The notes under the pieces were generated by a model. The model did no database searches. It saw only the letters and a program-made list of their open reading frames with translations, and was not told the origin of the DNA. DNA of 7,893 bases from Clostridia bacterium. Lineage in GTDB: Bacteria; Bacillota; Clostridia; Oscillospirales; CAG-272. Where the stretch lies: the NCBI GenBank assembly GCA_024404435.1, contig JAKSPW010000054.1, forward strand, positions 1-7,893, in the 5' to 3' direction. Shown one piece after another: positions 5,504 through 7,893 of the stretch (the first letter of the stretch is position 1; every line of letters starts with the position of its first letter). The position numbers were made by a program, and so were the translations under genes.

Positions 5504-7204
5504 TTAAATCACTTCGTCCTTGCCGTACATGCCGTCGGTGAGGGTGCGGTACTCTGCCCACATGTCCGAGATCGCGAAGAAGTCGTCCTCGGTGAGGCGC
5601 GAGCCGTCCGAGGTAACGGTGGAGTAGAGGTCGGGAACGCCGACGAGGCTCTGCTCCATCAGCCAGTGCATCGTGTCTCTGTGCGAGTAGAACGCCGCGT
5701 TGTCCGTGTCGATCAGCACGCCGGGCATCGCCGCCTCGTACATTTTCGCGCGGAGCACGAGATCGGTCTTGTTGTCGCGGTTCTTACCGTCGTAGTCGTG
5801 CAGTCTCGCCTGGTCGCAGATATGCGCGAAATACGGATGGCAGGCGGAGTTATTGATAAGGCAGTCGGGCTTTTCGGCCTTTGCCGCCTCGTAGATGTCG
5901 CACATCATCTCGTACATCAGCTCGACTCCGTACTTGCCGGAGTAGGTCTTCACACCGCGCCCGATCGGGTTCCAGAACGCGAAATCGAGCTTGAAGCCGT
6001 CGCAGTTGTAGCAGCCCTCGTCGCTTGAGAGGTAGAGGTGCATCCGCTCTTTCAGGAGAGCCTTGAAGTCGGGATGCGACGGGTCGAGGTACTTCGAGCC
6101 GTTCTTGTCGGTGAGGCACTTGTCCTCGTCCCACGTCTCGGCGTCCCACAGCTTGAACCAGAGAAGAGTTCTGATGCCCTCTTTCCTGCGGCGCTCGACG
6201 TAGGCTCTCATGTCGGGGAATTTTGACTTGTCCGCTTCTCCGAGCGTGTAGCTGTCCGCCCACTTGTCGTCGATGATGAGGCAGGTCGGCTTAAGCGAGT
6301 ATTTCTTTATCCTTTCGGCGATCGAGTCGTACACCTTTTCGTTCGCGCAGTCGCCGGCATCCGGATATTCTCCGTTTCTGTCGAGGATCATCTGCTCGAT
6401 CCAGCCGCAGACCATCGGTCCGTACCAGAAGCGCGGGCGCGAGGCTCTCTGCGGCAGCTCTGCGATGCCGGAGGAGTAGTAATAATTCGAGTAGCGGCGC
6501 ATGACGTCAACGTCGTCGTCCGCGGAGAAGCCGATAATGTAGGGAGCGGTCCACTCGCCGTCGACCGTGACGTGTCCCGCCTGATCGGTCTCGAGCCAGA
6601 AGCCCGTTTTGAAGCTGTCGCCCTGACCCGCCTTGCTGTCGAAGGCGTGGAAGTTGTGCTCGCCTCTCTCTGCGACGAGGCCGAGTCCGAGGCGCGTGCC
6701 GATCCTTTCGGTCCTGTACGAGTAGCAGAACATCGGCGGGATCATCAGAACGCTCCAGCGGTGGCAGCCCGCGGAGACGCGGAAGTGATAGTCTTCGTTA
6801 TTGTACCACGAAACGCAGGGAGTGAAGCCGTCCGTGAACTCGTAATCGCTGCCGAAGCCCTCGCCCGAAAAAAATTTCACCGCGTCGACCTTGCCGTGTC
6901 CCCTGACGGTGACGTAGTAACGGAAGCGGAGGCTGTCCGCCTTCAGCGTGTATTTCTTCTCCCACAGATCGCTCTTTCCTTCCCAGACGAATTCGGCTCT
7001 GCCGGCGGAGAGCTCCGCCTTCACGAGAGAGGGAGCGTTTTCGGTGTCCGCGACGAAGCCGTCGCAGGTGTCGTTCGTCTTCGGGACGGAGGTGCGCACG
7101 TCGAGCGTCGCCGCGGGAACGCCCTCGAGCAGGACGCGCACGAGGTGTCCGTCGATCTCGAGCGAGTACGAGGGAGCGTCGAATTTATATACTTTGTTTT
7201 CCAT
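5504..7204 (-). CDS. Clan GH-D (GH36-like) glycoside hydrolase, cytoplasmic
   Basis: A 566-residue predicted retaining glycosidase. Residues 1 to about 245 look like an N-terminal beta-sandwich. A TIM barrel follows from about 255: WYGPMVCGW (260-268), CLIIDDKWADSY (308-319), KFPDMRAYVERRR (328-340), LLWFKLWDAE (347-356), then CDGFKLDF (401-408) with the probable nucleophile Asp407. Asp464 or Asp470 in ICDQARLHD is the likely acid/base, and IDTDNAAFYSHRD (498-510) is near the end of the barrel. This order fits the alpha-galactosidase clan GH-D. GH36 enzymes are usually about 700 residues or more; the normal C-terminal beta domain is short or absent here. No signal peptide, so it is cytosolic. 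The start is set by AAAGGA, 7 bases before ATG 7204. It has its own promoter (7238-7266). The substrate is unknown; alpha-galactosides are only the default guess. Confidence 0.82.
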   Translation of the reverse strand: MENKVYKFDAPSYSLEIDGHLVRVLLEGVPAATLDVRTSVPKTNDTCDGFVADTENAPSLVKAELSAGRAEFVWEGKSDLWEKKYTLKADSLRFRYYVTVRGHGKVDAVKFFSGEGFGSDYEFTDGFTPCVSWYNNEDYHFRVSAGCHRWSVLMIPPMFCYSYRTERIGTRLGLGLVAERGEHNFHAFDSKAGQGDSFKTGFWLETDQAGHVTVDGEWTAPYIIGFSADDDVDVMRRYSNYYYSSGIAELPQRASRPRFWYGPMVCGWIEQMILDRNGEYPDAGDCANEKVYDSIAERIKKYSLKPTCLIIDDKWADSYTLGEADKSKFPDMRAYVERRRKEGIRTLLWFKLWDAETWDEDKCLTDKNGSKYLDPSHPDFKALLKERMHLYLSSDEGCYNCDGFKLDFAFWNPIGRGVKTYSGKYGVELMYEMMCDIYEAAKAEKPDCLINNSACHPYFAHICDQARLHDYDGKNRDNKTDLVLRAKMYEAAMPGVLIDTDNAAFYSHRDTMHWLMEQSLVGVPDLYSTVTSDGSRLTEDDFFAISDMWAEYRTLTDGMYGKDEVI

Positions 7205-7237
7205 GTCGTTTTCCTTTCGGTGTGGTCTTATGATAAA

Positions 7238-7266
7238 ATGATACCATATTTTTCCCCGCAGGTCAA
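7238..7266 (-). promoter_or_regulatory. Sigma-A-type promoter of the GH36-like gene
   Basis: On the minus strand there is a -35 box TTGACC (7261-7266), a 17-bp spacer, and a -10 box TATCAT (7238-7243). The predicted start is near 7231, with a leader of about 27 bases. The CTTAAG repeat tract begins 12 bases upstream of the -35 box. Confidence 0.75.
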
Positions 7267-7278
7267 GGGATTTTGAGT

Positions 7279-7313
7279 CTTAAGCCTTAAGCCTTAAGCC
7301 TTAAGCTTTTATA
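7279..7313. repeat. CCTTAAG heptamer tandem repeat (right copy)
   Basis: CTTAAG (7279-7284) is followed by three full CCTTAAG units (7285-7291, 7292-7298, 7299-7305) and CTTTTATA (7306-7313). Positions 7292-7313 equal 1-22 exactly, in the same orientation. CTTAAG is itself a palindrome, so each unit is a 6-bp inverted repeat plus one C. Confidence 0.88.
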
Positions 7314-7328
7314 ATGGAGCGAAGCGAG

Positions 7329-7403
7329 AATTCATGCTGCCGCAGGCAGCAATTTATGAACTTGCAAGGCAAGTTCAATTCATGCGGCGAAGCCGCAATT
7401 CAT
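7329..7403. repeat. Array of three perfect hairpins separated by 7-base AATTCAT spacers
   Basis: AATTCAT (7329-7335) | hairpin 7336-7350 (6-bp stem, GCA loop) | AATTTAT (7351-7357) | hairpin 7358-7376 (8-bp stem, AAG loop) | AATTCAT (7377-7383) | hairpin 7384-7396 (5-bp stem, GAA loop) | AATTCAT (7397-7403). The stems differ in sequence, but spacer length, loop length and spacer sequence are almost constant. No protein can be read through it. Confidence 0.85.
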
Positions 7404-7436
7404 TCTTTTCGTACATCTTCGGATTTCCGTCCGTCT

Positions 7437-7462
7437 GTCGGTCTGTGAAAAAACAGACCGAC
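7437..7462. repeat. 10-bp perfect stem-loop
   Basis: GTCGGTCTGT (7437-7446) pairs with ACAGACCGAC (7453-7462) around a GAAAAA loop. No T-run follows directly on either strand. It is the first of two adjoining structures in the intergenic mosaic. Confidence 0.75.
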
Positions 7463-7467
7463 GGTAG

Positions 7468-7506
7468 GGGTCGTGCGCCACACGACTAAAGTCGTGACGA
7501 CGACCC
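7468..7506. repeat. Nested inverted repeat (outer 7 bp, inner 6 bp)
   Basis: Outer arms GGGTCGT (7468-7474) and ACGACCC (7500-7506) enclose an inner hairpin CACGAC-TAAA-GTCGTG (7481-7496). The pairing with a small internal loop makes one extended stem. Function unknown. Confidence 0.7.
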
Positions 7507-7537
7507 GTTTATGCGGTTTCGCCTTTGCGACACCACG

Positions 7538-7606
7538 GAGATCCCCACGTCTCCAATGCTTTTGCCGCAGGCAAAAGCATTGTCGCCTCGGGATGACAAC
7601 GTAAAG
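7538..7606 (+). repeat. Structured intergenic repeat, copy B, with a nested hairpin
   Basis: It opens GAGATCCCCACG (7538-7549) and closes CTCGGGATGACAACGTAAAG (7587-7606). ATCCC and GGGAT (7541-7545, 7590-7594) pair as the base of the stem. The loop region holds a 13-bp perfect hairpin (7554-7566 with 7570-7582, GCA loop) of the TTTTGCC family also found at 28-50. The partner copy lies inverted at 7632-7676. Confidence 0.75.
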
Positions 7607-7631
7607 GCGAGAGCAGTACGACAGCCACCAT

Positions 7632-7676
7632 CTTTACGTTGTCATTGCGAGGGCGCGTTCGCGCCCGTGGCAATCT
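7632..7676 (-). repeat. Structured intergenic repeat, copy A
   Basis: Read on the minus strand it opens GAGATTGCCACG and closes CTCGCAATGACAACGTAAAG, matching copy B at both ends. The base pairs as ATTGC with GCAAT, where copy B has ATCCC with GGGAT. The centre is a short GC-rich hairpin (7651-7666). The last 14 bases of the two copies form a perfect inverted repeat, 7593-7606 with 7632-7645. Confidence 0.78.
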
Positions 7677-7680
7677 CATA

Positions 7681-7712
7681 AAATATCGTGCGGTTTTGAC
7701 TTTACGATATTT
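7681..7712. repeat. 9-bp inverted repeat AAATATCGT / ACGATATTT
   Basis: Arms 7681-7689 and 7704-7712 pair perfectly with a 14-base loop. It lies between copy A and the next repeat. It has no T-run and no gene beside it. Confidence 0.6.
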
Positions 7713-7738
7713 CCGTGCGCGGACGTCCTTGATGATTG

Positions 7739-7836
7739 CCTTCCCTTGTGAGGGAAGGTGGATTTTGCGAAGTAAAAAGACGGATGAGTAGGAACTGCAC
7801 GTTGATAGGAAGAGGAAGCTGCCGCCATACGTGCAG
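7739..7836. repeat. Compound palindromic repeat unit
   Basis: It starts with CCTTCCCT-TGTG-AGGGAAGG (7739-7758), continues with an imperfect TTTTGC-GAAG-TAAAA hairpin (about 7764-7778), and is bracketed further on by CTGCACGT (7795-7802) and ACGTGCAG (7829-7836). The order of a CCTTCCC hairpin followed by a GCGAAG hairpin resembles dispersed repeats I recall from Clostridia genomes. That is a recollection, not a search. Confidence 0.6.
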
Positions 7837-7847
7837 CACCGACTCTA

Positions 7848-7873
7848 CACTTTCGCCGCAAATGGCGAAAGTG
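7848..7873. repeat. Perfect hairpin repeat, CTTTCGCC / GGCGAAAG variant
   Basis: Arms CACTTTCGCC (7848-7857) and GGCGAAAGTG (7864-7873) pair over 10 bp with a 6-base loop. Compared with 28-50, one T in the left arm is C and the matching A in the right arm is G, so pairing is kept. Confidence 0.8.
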
Positions 7874-7893
7874 GCGCCTCGCAGGCTCGGCTT

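Larger units (their letters stand above)
7267..7893. other. Gene-free intergenic mosaic of structured repeats
   Basis: This stretch of over 600 bases has no reading frame with a convincing start, ribosome site or recognisable protein. It is filled by the repeat units listed separately, plus unstructured joins such as 7404-7436 and 7607-7631. I see no tRNA, rRNA, CRISPR or IS ends. It may continue beyond the window. Confidence 0.7.

Noticed and set aside
7329..7403. CRISPR-like array
   Set aside because: The units are too short (7-base repeats, 13-19-base palindromic inserts), there are no Cas genes, and the inserts are self-complementary.
7676..7861. Minus-strand open frame of 61 codons
   Set aside because: It lies wholly within palindromic repeat DNA, has no good ribosome site, and matches no protein family I know. 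It is an open frame through repeats.

Overview
The window looks like chromosomal DNA from a low-abundance or uncultured member of the Clostridia (Firmicutes), probably gut-associated and GC-rich. The grounds are strong AGGAGG-type ribosome binding sites, sigma-A-like promoters with 17-bp spacers, a lipoprotein amidase typical of Gram-positives, a macro-domain/HTH fusion of a kind I associate with Firmicutes, and intergenic DNA packed with small palindromic repeats. Species-level assignment is not possible from the sequence alone.

Layout, left to right. Positions 1-89 are repeat DNA (CCTTAAG heptamers, a perfect hairpin, a TTCTCTC heptamer run). Then comes a minus-strand secreted N-acetylmuramoyl-L-alanine amidase (117-974) with its own terminator (90-117) and promoter (1007-1035). 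A divergent promoter region (975-1142) with a central 14-bp palindrome separates it from a plus-strand cytoplasmic right-handed parallel beta-helix protein (1143-3359), which resembles GH141-like carbohydrate-active proteins. A strong two-hairpin terminator-like element (3368-3445) closes that gene. On the minus strand follow a von Willebrand A domain protein (3516-4259) and, upstream of it, a macro-domain/HTH fusion protein (4369-5361). Those two may be one transcription unit. A hairpin-rich gap (5362-5503) precedes a minus-strand clan GH-D (GH36-like) glycosidase (5504-7204) with a good promoter (7238-7266). Positions 7267-7893 hold no credible gene and are a mosaic of structured repeats.

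How the genes might work together. The beta-helix protein and the GH36-like protein both lack signal peptides, so they probably act on imported or intracellular saccharides, but no transporter or regulator lies in the window. The macro-HTH and vWA proteins form the only pair that looks like a functional module: an ADP-ribose-binding or hydrolysing, possibly DNA-binding protein beside a MIDAS metal-binding adhesion-type domain. The amidase acts in cell-wall turnover and seems unrelated. I see no phage, IS element, CRISPR array, tRNA or rRNA. The least explained part of the window is its repeat content. Several families occur as two or more copies whose stems change on both arms at once, so the base-paired structure is conserved rather than the sequence.
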